DNA of 64,000 nt from Cupriavidus sp. P-10 (GTDB lineage: Bacteria > Pseudomonadota > Gammaproteobacteria > Burkholderiales > Burkholderiaceae), in contig NZ_AP025171.1 of NCBI RefSeq assembly GCF_003402535.2, forward strand, positions 868,001 through 932,000. Reading direction: 5' to 3'. Both the position numbers and the translations under genes were made by a program. Under the pieces are notes generated by a model. That model worked only from the letters and a program-made list of their open reading frames with translations, searched no databases and was not told the origin of the DNA. Shown here piece after piece: positions 15,322-24,482 of this stretch (position 1 is the stretch's first letter; each line of letters opens with the position of its first letter).

Positions 15322-16545
15322 ATGAGCAGCACCAACAACGCGACCGGCAAGGTCCTTATCATCGGCGGCGGCATCGGCGGCATCGGCGGCCTGGCCGCGG
15401 CGCTGGCGCTGGCACGCCAGGGCATCCGCATCGAACTGCTGGAACAGGCCGAGCAGATCGGCGAGATCGGTGCCGGCATCCAGCTGGCCGCCAATGCCTT
15501 TGCCGCGCTGGATGCGCTGGGCGTGGGCGAGGCCGCGCGCGGCCGCGCGGTCTTTACCGATTACCTCAGCCTGCGCGACGCCATCGACACCCGCGTCATC
15601 GCGCAAGTCGATGTCGGGCAGGCGTACCGCGAGCGCTTCGGCAACCCGTATGCGGTGATCCATCGCGCCGACATCCACCTGTCGATCCTGGAGGCGGTGC
15701 AGGATCATCCGCTGATCACCTTCCGCACCAGCACCCGCGTGGAGCAACTGCTGCAGGACGACCACGGCGTGACCGTGATCGACCAGCACGGCGAACACCA
15801 CCGCGGCGACGCGGTGATCGGCTGCGACGGCGTCAAGTCCGCGATCCGCCAGGCGCTGATCGGCGACGAGGCACGCGTGACCGGCCACGTGGTCTACCGC
15901 GCCGTGGTCGACGTGGCCAACATGCCCCGGGACCTGCAGGTCAACGCCCCGGTGGTGTGGGCCGGCCCGCACTGCCACCTGGTGCATTACCCGCTGCGTG
16001 GCGGCCAGCAGTACAACCTGGTGGTGACCTTCCACAGCCGCGAACAGGAAACCTGGGGTGTGCGCGACGGCAGCAAGGAAGAAGTGCTGTCGTATTTCGA
16101 GGGCATCCACCCGCTGCCGCACCAGATGCTGGACCGGCCGAACTCGTGGAAGCGCTGGGCCACCGCCGACCGCGACCCGGTCGAGCGCTGGAGCTTCGGC
16201 CGCGCCACCATCCTCGGCGATGCCGCGCATCCGATGACGCAGTACGTTGCGCAGGGCGCCTGCCAGGCGCTGGAAGATGCCGTGACGCTGGGCGCGGCGG
16301 TGAAAGCGGCGGATGGCGACTACGCTACGGCCTTCAAGTTGTACGAGCAGGCCCGCATCCCCCGCACCGCGCGCGTGCTTTACGCCGCGCGCGACATGGG
16401 GCGTGTCTACCACGCCAAGGGCGTCGATCGCCTGGTGCGCAACAGCCTGTGGACCGGTCGCAGCCAGTCCCAGTTCTACGACGCGCTGCGGTGGCTGCAC
16501 GGCTGGCGCGCGGAGAACTGCCTGAGCCCCACGCCGTGGCTGTAA
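15322..16545 (+). CDS. nagX: 3-Hydroxybenzoate 6-monooxygenase, FAD-dependent
   Basis: The 407-residue flavoprotein hydroxylates 3-hydroxybenzoate to gentisate with NADH and O2, feeding the enzymes encoded upstream. It shows the FAD motifs GxGxxG (about residues 11-22), GCDGVKSAIRQ (DG motif, near 170) and RATILGDAAHPMTQYVAQGA (GD motif, near 295). AGGAGA precedes the ATG at 15322. Oddly, the first motif reads GGGIGGIGGLAAALALA, three residues longer than the usual GGGIGGLAAALALA, because a 9-bp unit is duplicated in frame. Salicylate or 6-hydroxynicotinate hydroxylases are alternatives. Confidence 0.88.
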   Translation: MSSTNNATGKVLIIGGGIGGIGGLAAALALARQGIRIELLEQAEQIGEIGAGIQLAANAFAALDALGVGEAARGRAVFTDYLSLRDAIDTRVIAQVDVGQAYRERFGNPYAVIHRADIHLSILEAVQDHPLITFRTSTRVEQLLQDDHGVTVIDQHGEHHRGDAVIGCDGVKSAIRQALIGDEARVTGHVVYRAVVDVANMPRDLQVNAPVVWAGPHCHLVHYPLRGGQQYNLVVTFHSREQETWGVRDGSKEEVLSYFEGIHPLPHQMLDRPNSWKRWATADRDPVERWSFGRATILGDAAHPMTQYVAQGACQALEDAVTLGAAVKAADGDYATAFKLYEQARIPRTARVLYAARDMGRVYHAKGVDRLVRNSLWTGRSQSQFYDALRWLHGWRAENCLSPTPWL

Positions 16546-16654
16546 GCCGCTGAGCGCGGCGCTTTTCCCCGCAATGACCCGATAGCAATCCGGCGGCCCA
16601 TGCCGCCGCCGGGCCCTCGCACGCCCCTAATCCTGGCATCAAGGAGGAGACACC

Positions 16655-17995
16655 ATGCCTGCCAGCCAACCGCTTGACGTCACCGCGTTCATCGACCGCC
16701 AGCCGCTGTCGGCGTTCCAGGTGACCATCGTCGTACTGTGCTTCCTGATCGTCGCCGTCGACGGCTTCGATACCGCCGCGATCGGCTTTATCGCGCCCGC
16801 CATCCGCGCCGAATGGCAATTGACGCCGGCACAGCTGGCGCCGCTGTTCGGCGCCGGGCTCGGCGGCCTGATGGCCGGCGCCTTCCTGTTCGGCCCGCTG
16901 GCCGACCGCTTTGGCCGCAAGGGCGTGCTGGTGCTGTCGGTGCTGTTCTTCGGCGCGGCCAGCCTGGCTTCTGCTTGGTCGAATGACCTGTGGACGCTGG
17001 TGCTGCTGCGCTTCCTGACCGGGCTGGGCCTGGGCGGCGCCATGCCCAACGCGATCACGCTGACCTCGGAGTTCTGCCCGGACAAGCGCCGCTCTTTCCT
17101 GGTCACCACCATGTTCTGCGGCTTCACGCTGGGCTCCGCCTTCGGCGGCCTGGCCTCGGCCGGGCTGATCGACGCCTTCGGCTGGCGCTCGGTGCTGGTG
17201 GCCGGCGGCGTGCTGCCGCTGCTGCTGGCGGTGGCGCTGGTCTGGATGCTGCCGGAATCGGTGCGCCACCTGGTGATGACCGGCAAGTCTCGCGAGCGCA
17301 TCGTCGCCACGCTGCAGAAGATCGCCCCGCATGAAGACCTGCGCAATGCCAGCTTCGCGGTGGGCGGGCAGCGGGTCACCACCTCGCCGGTGCGGCACCT
17401 GTTCCGCCCCGAGCTGCTGCGTGGCACGCTGCTGTTCTGGCTGACGTTCTTCATGAGCCTGCTGGTGATCTACCTGCTGTCGAGCTGGCTGCCGACGCTG
17501 CTGCGCAGCACCGGGCATTCGCTGCGCACGGCTGCGCTGGTGACGACCATGTTCCAGGTCGGCGGCACGGTGGGCGCCATCGCGCTGGGCTGGCTGATGG
17601 ACCGGATCAATCCGCACTATGTGCTGGCTTCCAGCTATTCGCTGGCGGCGGTGTGCATCGCGGCGGTTGGCAGCTTTGCATCTGAACCGGTCGCCGCGGG
17701 GTTTGCGGTGTTCCTGGCGGGGTTCTGCATTTCCGGATCGCAGGTGGGGGCCAATGCGCTGTCGGCCAGCTTCTATCCGACGGACTGCCGCGCCACCGGC
17801 GTGAGCTGGGCCAATGGGGTGGGGCGCATGGGCTCGGTGGTTGGGTCCGTGGGCGGTGCGACGATGTTGTCGTTGGGAGTGGGGATGCCGGCGCTGTTCG
17901 TGCTGATCGGGGTGCCGGCATTGGTTGCCGGGATGTCGATGTTCTCGCTGGGCGTGGTCAGGCGGGAGAGGACGGTGGAGAGGCTGGCGGTCTGA
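16655..17995 (+). CDS. MFS transporter, aromatic acid:H+ symporter (AAHS) family
   Basis: The 446-residue, 12-helix transporter has the AAHS signatures: VAVDGFDTAAIGFIAPAI in helix 1, where Asp is needed for proton coupling, and GPLADRFGRKGVLV in the first cytoplasmic loop. Its place after the gentisate genes points to uptake of 3-hydroxybenzoate or gentisate. AAGGAGGAG lies 8 bp before the ATG. The last ~220 bp overlap antisense with the tail of the MHYT-GGDEF-EAL reading frame. Confidence 0.92.
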   Translation: MPASQPLDVTAFIDRQPLSAFQVTIVVLCFLIVAVDGFDTAAIGFIAPAIRAEWQLTPAQLAPLFGAGLGGLMAGAFLFGPLADRFGRKGVLVLSVLFFGAASLASAWSNDLWTLVLLRFLTGLGLGGAMPNAITLTSEFCPDKRRSFLVTTMFCGFTLGSAFGGLASAGLIDAFGWRSVLVAGGVLPLLLAVALVWMLPESVRHLVMTGKSRERIVATLQKIAPHEDLRNASFAVGGQRVTTSPVRHLFRPELLRGTLLFWLTFFMSLLVIYLLSSWLPTLLRSTGHSLRTAALVTTMFQVGGTVGAIALGWLMDRINPHYVLASSYSLAAVCIAAVGSFASEPVAAGFAVFLAGFCISGSQVGANALSASFYPTDCRATGVSWANGVGRMGSVVGSVGGATMLSLGVGMPALFVLIGVPALVAGMSMFSLGVVRRERTVERLAV

Positions 17996-20154
17996 CCTGG
18001 GCTTCGACCGGGGTGGTCGTGGCTACATGGCCGCGCAGGACCGGGGGCCGGGAACGCCTCGGCCGGGACCGGCCCGCCGATCAGGTAGCCCTGCAGGACA
18101 TCGCAGCCGAGCCTGGTCAGGGTGGCCTGCTGCGCGGCGGTCTCTATGCCCTCGGCGACGATGGTCAGGTTGAGGGTGCGGCCAAGCGCGATGATGGCGG
18201 CAACAATGGCGGCGTCGCCGCTGTCGCGCGCAAGGTCCCGCACGAAGTCGCGGTCGATCTTCAGTTCCTTGGCCGGCATGCGTTTGAGATAGAGCAGGCT
18301 GGAGTGTCCCGTGCCGAAGTCGTCGATGGCGATGCGCACGCCCATCTCGTCGAGCTGGCGCAGGATCGCCAGGCTGCTCTCCATGTCGCGCATCGCCGTC
18401 GACTCCGTGACTTCGACGGTCAGGGCGCGCGGGTCGAGCCGGTGCTTCTCGATCGCGGCGTGCACCGTGTCGATCAGCGAAGGGTGGCCGAACTGGACGG
18501 CGCTCAGGTTCACGGCGATGGTCCACTGGCTGCGTCCCGCGGCATGCCAGCGGGCAAGCTGGGCGCAAGCCTCGTCCAGCGCCCACGCGCCGATCTGCAG
18601 GATCAGGCCGCTCTTCTCCGCCAGCCCGATGAACTGATCGGGCATCAGCAGGCCACGCCTGGGATGGCGCCAGCGCAAGAGCGCCTCGGCGCCCAGCACG
18701 CTGCCGTCGGATGCCGCGATCTTCGGCTGGTAGTGCAGCTCGAATTCGTTGCGCGTCAGTGCCAGGCGCAGGTCCTGTGCCAGCTCCAGCCGCGCCTGCG
18801 CATCGTTGTTCATGGCATGCGTGAAGAAGCAGCAGCTGTCGCGGCCCGATGCCTTGGCGTGATGCATCGCCGCGTCGGCATTGCGCAGCAGCGTGCGCTG
18901 CCCGGTACCGTCGTCCGGATAGATGGCGATGCCGATGCTGGCGGAGATCTGCAGGGACTTGGCGCCAACCTGAAGCGGCTCGCGCAGGTCGTCGAGGAGG
19001 CGCATGGCAAGGGCGCTGGCCTCTTCGGGCGCTTCGATCACGGTCAGCAGCACGATCTCATCGCCGCCGAGCCGGCCGGCGATATCGTCGGTGCCGAGAT
19101 TGGCGCCGATGCGCCGAGCGGCTTCGGCAAGCACGTGATCCCCGACATGATGGCCGAAGGAATCGTTGATGCCCTTGAATCCGTCCAGGTTGATGAACAG
19201 CACCGCCATGCGCTGGCGATGCCGTGCGGCGGCCTGCAGCGCCTGCTCGAAACGGTCTTCCAGCAGCGCGCGGTTGGGCAGCTTGGTCAGCTTGTCGTGC
19301 AGCGCCAGGTACCCGAGCTCCTGTCTCGCCGCCGCCAGCGAGGAGGCCAGCGCAGCGGTGCGGGCCTCCACCCGCAGGTCTTGCATTGCCGTCACCAGGG
19401 CCATCGCCAGCACGCAGATGGTGATGACCAGGATCGGCAGCGCCAGTTCGTCGCCCGCGAGGCCGGTGTCCGCGGCGCCGCAGACGCTGCCGGGCGCGAA
19501 GCGCGCAGCCGCCATGCCGATATAGTGCATGGAAGCGGTGGCGAGGCCCATCAGCCCGGCCGCACCGAGGCGAAGCCGCGTGGTGTGGCGGCCGTGGTGG
19601 CGAAGCTGGAAGGCCATCCACAGCGCCGTGCCGCATGCCGACACGGCAACCACGATGGACAGCGCCACCAGCAGCGGGTCATAGTCGATGGCGGGGTGCA
19701 TGCGCATCGCGGCCATGCCGGTGTAGTGCATGCCCGCCACGGCACCGCCCATCAGCACTGCGCCCAACGCCAGCCGTCGCCACGGCAGGGTGTCCGTGCA
19801 GACCAGCCGCAGCGCGAAGCCCGACGCCGCCACCGCGATCAGCAGCGAATACGCGGTCAATGGCAGGTCATAGCCCAGCGGGATCGGCAGCTGCAGTGCG
19901 AGCATGCCGATGAAATGCATCGACCAGATGCCAAGTCCCATCACCACGCTGCCCGCGGCAAGCCAGACCTGCGCGGCACTGCCGCGCGCGTTGGCCAGCC
20001 GGCTGACCAGGGTCAGCGCCGTATAGGACGCCATCGCCGCCACCAGCACGGAGAAGAGCACAAGAAGATTGTCGTAGCGAGGGGCGAGCACGAATGAAAG
20101 CTTGGGGGGCGAAAATGCAGGAACGACGGCAACGGACCGGAATGCTACGCGCAA
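17773..20154 (-). CDS. MHYT-GGDEF-EAL cyclic di-GMP protein
   Basis: The product of up to 793 residues has a membrane MHYT sensor (SMHFIGML, GMHYTGMA and SMHYIGMA in an approximately seven-helix region, residues ~25-255). A GGDEF domain carries RLGGDEIVLL, so the motif is GGDEI. An EAL domain carries AEALLRWRHP, VEVTES, DDFGTGHSS and AEGIETAAQQ, so phosphodiesterase activity is likely. The inhibitory RxxD site before GGDEI is absent. The start is unclear: TTG 20154 directly follows a stop, and GTG 20091 fits the family start better. The last ~75 residues are low-complexity and antisense to the MFS gene. The gene follows bcsC on the same strand and may tune c-di-GMP for BcsA. Confidence 0.85.
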   Translation of the reverse strand: MRVAFRSVAVVPAFSPPKLSFVLAPRYDNLLVLFSVLVAAMASYTALTLVSRLANARGSAAQVWLAAGSVVMGLGIWSMHFIGMLALQLPIPLGYDLPLTAYSLLIAVAASGFALRLVCTDTLPWRRLALGAVLMGGAVAGMHYTGMAAMRMHPAIDYDPLLVALSIVVAVSACGTALWMAFQLRHHGRHTTRLRLGAAGLMGLATASMHYIGMAAARFAPGSVCGAADTGLAGDELALPILVITICVLAMALVTAMQDLRVEARTAALASSLAAARQELGYLALHDKLTKLPNRALLEDRFEQALQAAARHRQRMAVLFINLDGFKGINDSFGHHVGDHVLAEAARRIGANLGTDDIAGRLGGDEIVLLTVIEAPEEASALAMRLLDDLREPLQVGAKSLQISASIGIAIYPDDGTGQRTLLRNADAAMHHAKASGRDSCCFFTHAMNNDAQARLELAQDLRLALTRNEFELHYQPKIAASDGSVLGAEALLRWRHPRRGLLMPDQFIGLAEKSGLILQIGAWALDEACAQLARWHAAGRSQWTIAVNLSAVQFGHPSLIDTVHAAIEKHRLDPRALTVEVTESTAMRDMESSLAILRQLDEMGVRIAIDDFGTGHSSLLYLKRMPAKELKIDRDFVRDLARDSGDAAIVAAIIALGRTLNLTIVAEGIETAAQQATLTRLGCDVLQGYLIGGPVPAEAFPAPGPARPCSHDHPGRSPGQTASLSTVLSRLTTPSENIDIPATNAGTPISTNSAGIPTPNDNIVAPPTDPTTEPMRPTPLAQLTPVARQSVG

Positions 20155-20156
20155 TC

Positions 20157-20201
20157 AGCGCAAGCAGCAGCGCAAGCAGCAGCGCAAGGAGCGCAAGCAG
20201 C
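20157..20201. repeat. 12-bp tandem repeats between bcsC and the MHYT gene
   Basis: AGCGCAAGCAGC occurs twice in tandem (20157-20180), followed by a shortened copy and GCGCAAGCAGC. On the minus strand one frame reads as a Leu/Ala-rich, membrane-like string. A GAGGAGG stands right after the bcsC stop but is not followed by a normal start codon. Confidence 0.7.
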
Positions 20202-20258
20202 ACCGACAGGCGACCGTGGTCGCCGTGATCGTCGGTATCTTCGGTATCGTTCCCCTCC

Positions 20259-23200
20259 TCAGAACGGCAGCGGCCCGACCGCTGACCGGGGCGGCGCAGG
20301 CGGGAAGCCGATCGGGTCCGTCTGGCGCTGCAGCGCGTAGCGCACGTACATGCCGGCGTACCACTGCCGGTAGTCGCGCGCATTGTCGATGCCGACCAGG
20401 CCCCCGACGTACAGTTGCTGCGCCGCCTGGTACTCCAGGGCCCCCACCAGGTTGTAGGCCAGGCCGGTCTTGGACTGGCCGGCATAGACCGCCGAGGTCT
20501 GGCTGGTCAGGTTGTTGGCCCTGGCGAGCGCCACCGCGGCATTGGCCGCGGCCTGGGCGCCGGCATTGGTCGGGAAGTACGGGGCGTCGTCCTCGTTGAA
20601 CGCCTGCACGCCCAGAGCGCCCCGCACATGGTAGGACAGCCGGCCGCTGCGTCCCTCCAGCGCCAGCGGCACGGTGACCGAGAAGTAGGTCTGCGGGCTG
20701 AAGTAGCCGCCATGGCCAAAGGTGAAATAGCGCAGGTTCTCGCTGTAGCCCATCGACGTGAAGTTGATGCCCGAGGTGAAGCGCTGCGTGTCCGAGTCGA
20801 CCAGCTTCATGTAGAAGCCGCCGCCGCCTTCCCACTTGTTGTTGCGCGCGACATCGTGGCCGGTCAGCACGCTGTAGCCGCCGTAGCCGTAGATGCCGAA
20901 CGAACCGTCGCTCCAGCCGAGTTCGGCGCGGCCGCCGGTCGCCATCACGCCGCCCCAGGTCAGGCCAGCGCGCTCGTCGCGCGCGCCCGCGTAGGACAGC
21001 AGGCTGTCGGTGACCGGGCGGCGCGCCGCGGCCAGGCCGAGCGTGGTCCGCTGCGTCAGCGGCAGGTTCAGGCGCGCGCCGGCGTTGACATCGGTGTAGC
21101 GGAAGCCGAGCGGCGTGCTGCCGATGTCCACGCCGAAGCGCTCGGCCTCGTAGGCCAGGCCGAGCGCCACGCCAAACGCACTCTGCGAGCCGGCCGACGT
21201 TGCATTCAGGTTCTGGCCGAACAGGTTCTGGCTGGTGCCGGGCACGGCCCAGCCCTGCGGTCCGGCGCCAAAGCGGCTGCCGTTGTTGAAGTCCGAGCCG
21301 ACCGTGCCCGCATCGAGCGCAACCGGGGTGACCCGCGCCACCAGCTTGCCGTCGCCGACCGGCACCTTGCCTTCGGCCACCACCTGCAGTTCGGTCAGCT
21401 GGCTCATGCCGGAGTCGCCGCTGCGGCCGCGCAGCATCGGGCCGCCCGCGAACGAGCTGGTGCGTTGCTGCTCGATCTCGCGCAGCTCCTCCAGCGCGGT
21501 CTTCGGGCCGGCGGGCGCGGCTGGCGTGTCGGCATCGGCCAGCCAGGGCAGGCGCGACTGCGCGCCAAGCGCAGGCTGACCCTGCGGTGCCGCGTACGCC
21601 TGCGTGGCCACCATTTCGGGCTGCGCATACGGTTGCACAGTCGGCTGCGCCGCGACGGCCGGCGCGCGTCCGGCCTTGGCCGGGCGTGCCGCGGCGCTGG
21701 CGGTACCGGCAGCCGCAGGGTAATACGAGGCCGGCGCCATCATCGGGGCTTGAGCCGCCGCTACCGCAGGGGCGCCAGCGGGCTGCGGGATATATGGCTG
21801 TCCCGGCGCCGTGCCGGCGGCCTGCCGTACTGCCATCCCCGGCACGGGCGGGTACGGCGCGGGCGATCCTGCCGGCGGCAGCGTCGACGCCTGCCGCTGT
21901 CCCGGCAGCCCGACGAAGGGATTGGCCGGCACGCGGTCGAAGCCGCCGCCGGGCTGCATACCGGCGCTGGCTACACCCGCGCGGCTGCCTTCGGCCGCGA
22001 CCGCGGCGCGGAAGTACTCCGCCGCCCTGGCATTCTTGCCTTGTGCCTTGTACAGGCGGCCGGCCGCGGTCAGCACGTCCGGAGAAGCGGGTGCCTGCTT
22101 CAGGGCCGGCTGCAGGGCACGCTCGGCCCAGCCGTATTCCCTGGCGGCCGTGGCGGTACCGATGGCGGCCAGCCGCAGGTCGAGATTGCCCGGTTCCTTG
22201 GCCAGCACGCTTTCATAGAGCGAGAGTGCCTTGTCGTTCTCGCCGGCCTGCGCGTACATGCGCGCCAGGCTGGCCCGCACCGACGGGTTGCCGCCGCGCT
22301 CGGAGAGTGCCGTGGCGAGGGTGTCGTAGGCGGCGACGAGATCGCCCGCCGCGGTCAGCGCGTCGGCCTGCCGGACGATATAGGCGATGCGGATATCGTC
22401 GTAGCCGCGCCGCTGCTCGGGCGTCATTCCGGCGCCGGCGAGCTGGCGCAGCAGGCCGGCCAGCTCCATGTCCTGCTGCGCCTTGAGCAGCACCGCTGCG
22501 TACTGGAGCTGCATGCCGACATCGGGCACCACCGCGCGGCGCATCGCATTACGCATCAGCGACAGCGCCCGCGCGGTGTCGCCCGCGTCGGCGTAGCCCT
22601 GTGCGATGGCCCCGGTCAGTTCCGCGTCCTGTCCGGCAAAGCGCTCGGCCTGCTGCAGCACGCCGATGGCGGCGGCCTGCTGGCCGGCAGCGGCCAGTTC
22701 GCTGGCGCGCGCGGCTTCGGCGTGGACCCACAGGCGTCCCTGGAGCTTGCCCATGTCGGCGCTGCGCCGGTTGGCGGGCACGCGCTCGAGCAGGTCCAGG
22801 CCACGCTGCCATTCATTCGATTCGGCGGCGGCCAGCGCGCTGGCGTAGAGCGCTTCGGGGTCGTCCGGCACGGACATCAGCAGGTTGTCCATGACGCCGC
22901 GCGCCTGGTCCTTCATGCCCATCGCGAGGTACAGGCGCGCGACCTCCAGCCGCACCCACGCGTTGGTCGGGTCGGCCGCCATCGCGTCTTCAAGCAGGCG
23001 GCGCGCGCCGGCCGTGTCGCCTTGCTGCATGGCCTGGCGGGCCTGTGCGCGGGCCTGGTCGGCGCGCAGCCGCCCGAGCGGGGCAAGCTGCCCGCGCTGG
23101 GCCGGCGTCATGCGCTCGACCAACCCCAGTGCTTCCGTGGTCTTGTTCTGTGCCTGGAGTACCTCCACCAGCCCGCGCGTGGCCGCAGCGTTGCCGGGCT

Positions 23201-24482
23201 GCGCGCGCAGCACGCGGCGGTAGCCCGCCTCGGCGGCGGCGTATTGCCGCGCGTCGGCCTGCAGGTCGGCCAGTGCCACCTGCGCGGCGGGCTCGTTCGG
23301 CTCGATGCGTTGCGCCTGCTCCAGCAGGCGGCGTGCCTCGGTGGCATTGCCCGCGTCGCGCTGGGCGGCGGCACGCTGCACCAGCAGCCAGTAGCTGGCG
23401 CTGTTGCTGGCCTGGCGGTAACGGCTGCCGGAGCCGTGGCGCGACGCGCGCGCGAAGTAGTCCGCCGCTTCCGCGAACTGTTCCTGCCTGAGCCGCAGCA
23501 CGCCCATGCCGCCGAGCGCATCGGGATCGTTAGGCTGCTGCGCGAGTGCGCCCTGGAAACGCTCGCCGGCGCGCGCAAGGTCGCCGGCGTCCAGTGCCGC
23601 GAAACCCTGCTGCACGATGCCTCGCATGGCGTCGGTTGCCGCCGCGCCGGGCTGGCGGGCCGTGGCAGGCTGCCGCGTCGCGGCTTCCAGGCGGGCGCGG
23701 ATGGCGGCGTCGTCAGGATGCGCCGCCAGCCAGGCCTGGTAGAGCGGGGCGTCCGCGGGGCGCTCGCCGAGCCAGCCCAGCGCGCGGCGCCAGCTCTCGG
23801 TGGCGTCCTTGCCAACGTCAGGGCGGCTGGCCAGGCTTTCCAGCTGGCGGATGCCGTCGCGGCGCGTGTTGTCGCGGTAGGTCAGGTGCTGCGCCAGTGC
23901 CAGCTGCGCGCGGGCATCGGCCGGGTTGGCGCGCGCCAGGCGCTCCATGCCCTGCCGTGCAGCGTCCCAGCCCTGCGCGGTGCCGCCCAGCGTCTGGTAG
24001 TACTCAAGCGCGAGGCCGCCCTGCGGCACGTTGCCGCCGGCGGCTTCCTCATAGCGCCTGACGGCCTGCTCGGATTGTCCGCTGCGCGCGAGCTGGCGCG
24101 CCTGCTCGACCTGTTGCCGGGCGCCGGCGGTACCGCCGCGCGCGATCTGGTCGCCCAGTTGCCTGGCCAGCGCGGAGTTTGGGGCCGCTTTCTGCAGGCG
24201 GTCCAGGTAGGTGCGCGCCGAGTCCGGCCGCCCCGCCTCCAGCTCGGCAACGCCCATGCCGTACAGTGCATCTGGCTGCGCCGGGTTCAGGCGCAGCAGC
24301 TTCTGCCACACCTCGGCCGCGCGGTCCGGCCGGCTGCGCGCCTGCCAGTATTTGCCTTGCTCGACGAGCGCCTTGACGGGATCTTCCTGCGCCGCGGCGG
24401 GCCCGATACTCCCGGCCAGCAGCGCCAGCACCAGCGCATGCCTGCGCATGCGCCGGCTGGAGGACTCGCGAGTCCGGTTCAT
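20259..24482 (-). CDS. bcsC: Cellulose synthase outer-membrane subunit BcsC
   Basis: The 1407-residue protein has a signal peptide (MRRHALVLALLAGSIGPAAAQ), a long TPR superhelix (about residues 25-1000) that spans the periplasm, and a C-terminal BcsC barrel starting near LTELQVVAEGKVPVGDGKLVARV. It ends in Phe, as outer-membrane porins do. It exports the glucan chain. A Pro/Ala-rich linker (about residues 850-950) joins the parts. The ATG at 24482 overlaps the bcsZ stop as ATGA; an ATG at 24494 with AAGG upstream is equally possible. Last gene of the operon. Confidence 0.93.
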   Translation of the reverse strand: MNRTRESSSRRMRRHALVLALLAGSIGPAAAQEDPVKALVEQGKYWQARSRPDRAAEVWQKLLRLNPAQPDALYGMGVAELEAGRPDSARTYLDRLQKAAPNSALARQLGDQIARGGTAGARQQVEQARQLARSGQSEQAVRRYEEAAGGNVPQGGLALEYYQTLGGTAQGWDAARQGMERLARANPADARAQLALAQHLTYRDNTRRDGIRQLESLASRPDVGKDATESWRRALGWLGERPADAPLYQAWLAAHPDDAAIRARLEAATRQPATARQPGAAATDAMRGIVQQGFAALDAGDLARAGERFQGALAQQPNDPDALGGMGVLRLRQEQFAEAADYFARASRHGSGSRYRQASNSASYWLLVQRAAAQRDAGNATEARRLLEQAQRIEPNEPAAQVALADLQADARQYAAAEAGYRRVLRAQPGNAAATRGLVEVLQAQNKTTEALGLVERMTPAQRGQLAPLGRLRADQARAQARQAMQQGDTAGARRLLEDAMAADPTNAWVRLEVARLYLAMGMKDQARGVMDNLLMSVPDDPEALYASALAAAESNEWQRGLDLLERVPANRRSADMGKLQGRLWVHAEAARASELAAAGQQAAAIGVLQQAERFAGQDAELTGAIAQGYADAGDTARALSLMRNAMRRAVVPDVGMQLQYAAVLLKAQQDMELAGLLRQLAGAGMTPEQRRGYDDIRIAYIVRQADALTAAGDLVAAYDTLATALSERGGNPSVRASLARMYAQAGENDKALSLYESVLAKEPGNLDLRLAAIGTATAAREYGWAERALQPALKQAPASPDVLTAAGRLYKAQGKNARAAEYFRAAVAAEGSRAGVASAGMQPGGGFDRVPANPFVGLPGQRQASTLPPAGSPAPYPPVPGMAVRQAAGTAPGQPYIPQPAGAPAVAAAQAPMMAPASYYPAAAGTASAAARPAKAGRAPAVAAQPTVQPYAQPEMVATQAYAAPQGQPALGAQSRLPWLADADTPAAPAGPKTALEELREIEQQRTSSFAGGPMLRGRSGDSGMSQLTELQVVAEGKVPVGDGKLVARVTPVALDAGTVGSDFNNGSRFGAGPQGWAVPGTSQNLFGQNLNATSAGSQSAFGVALGLAYEAERFGVDIGSTPLGFRYTDVNAGARLNLPLTQRTTLGLAAARRPVTDSLLSYAGARDERAGLTWGGVMATGGRAELGWSDGSFGIYGYGGYSVLTGHDVARNNKWEGGGGFYMKLVDSDTQRFTSGINFTSMGYSENLRYFTFGHGGYFSPQTYFSVTVPLALEGRSGRLSYHVRGALGVQAFNEDDAPYFPTNAGAQAAANAAVALARANNLTSQTSAVYAGQSKTGLAYNLVGALEYQAAQQLYVGGLVGIDNARDYRQWYAGMYVRYALQRQTDPIGFPPAPPRSAVGPLPF

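Noticed and set aside
16591..16608. CGGCGGC-CCAT-GCCGCCG hairpin between the hydroxylase and MFS genes
   Set aside because: There is no T-run after it and it lies between genes of one operon, so I do not call it a terminator; GC-rich hairpins like this are common by chance here.
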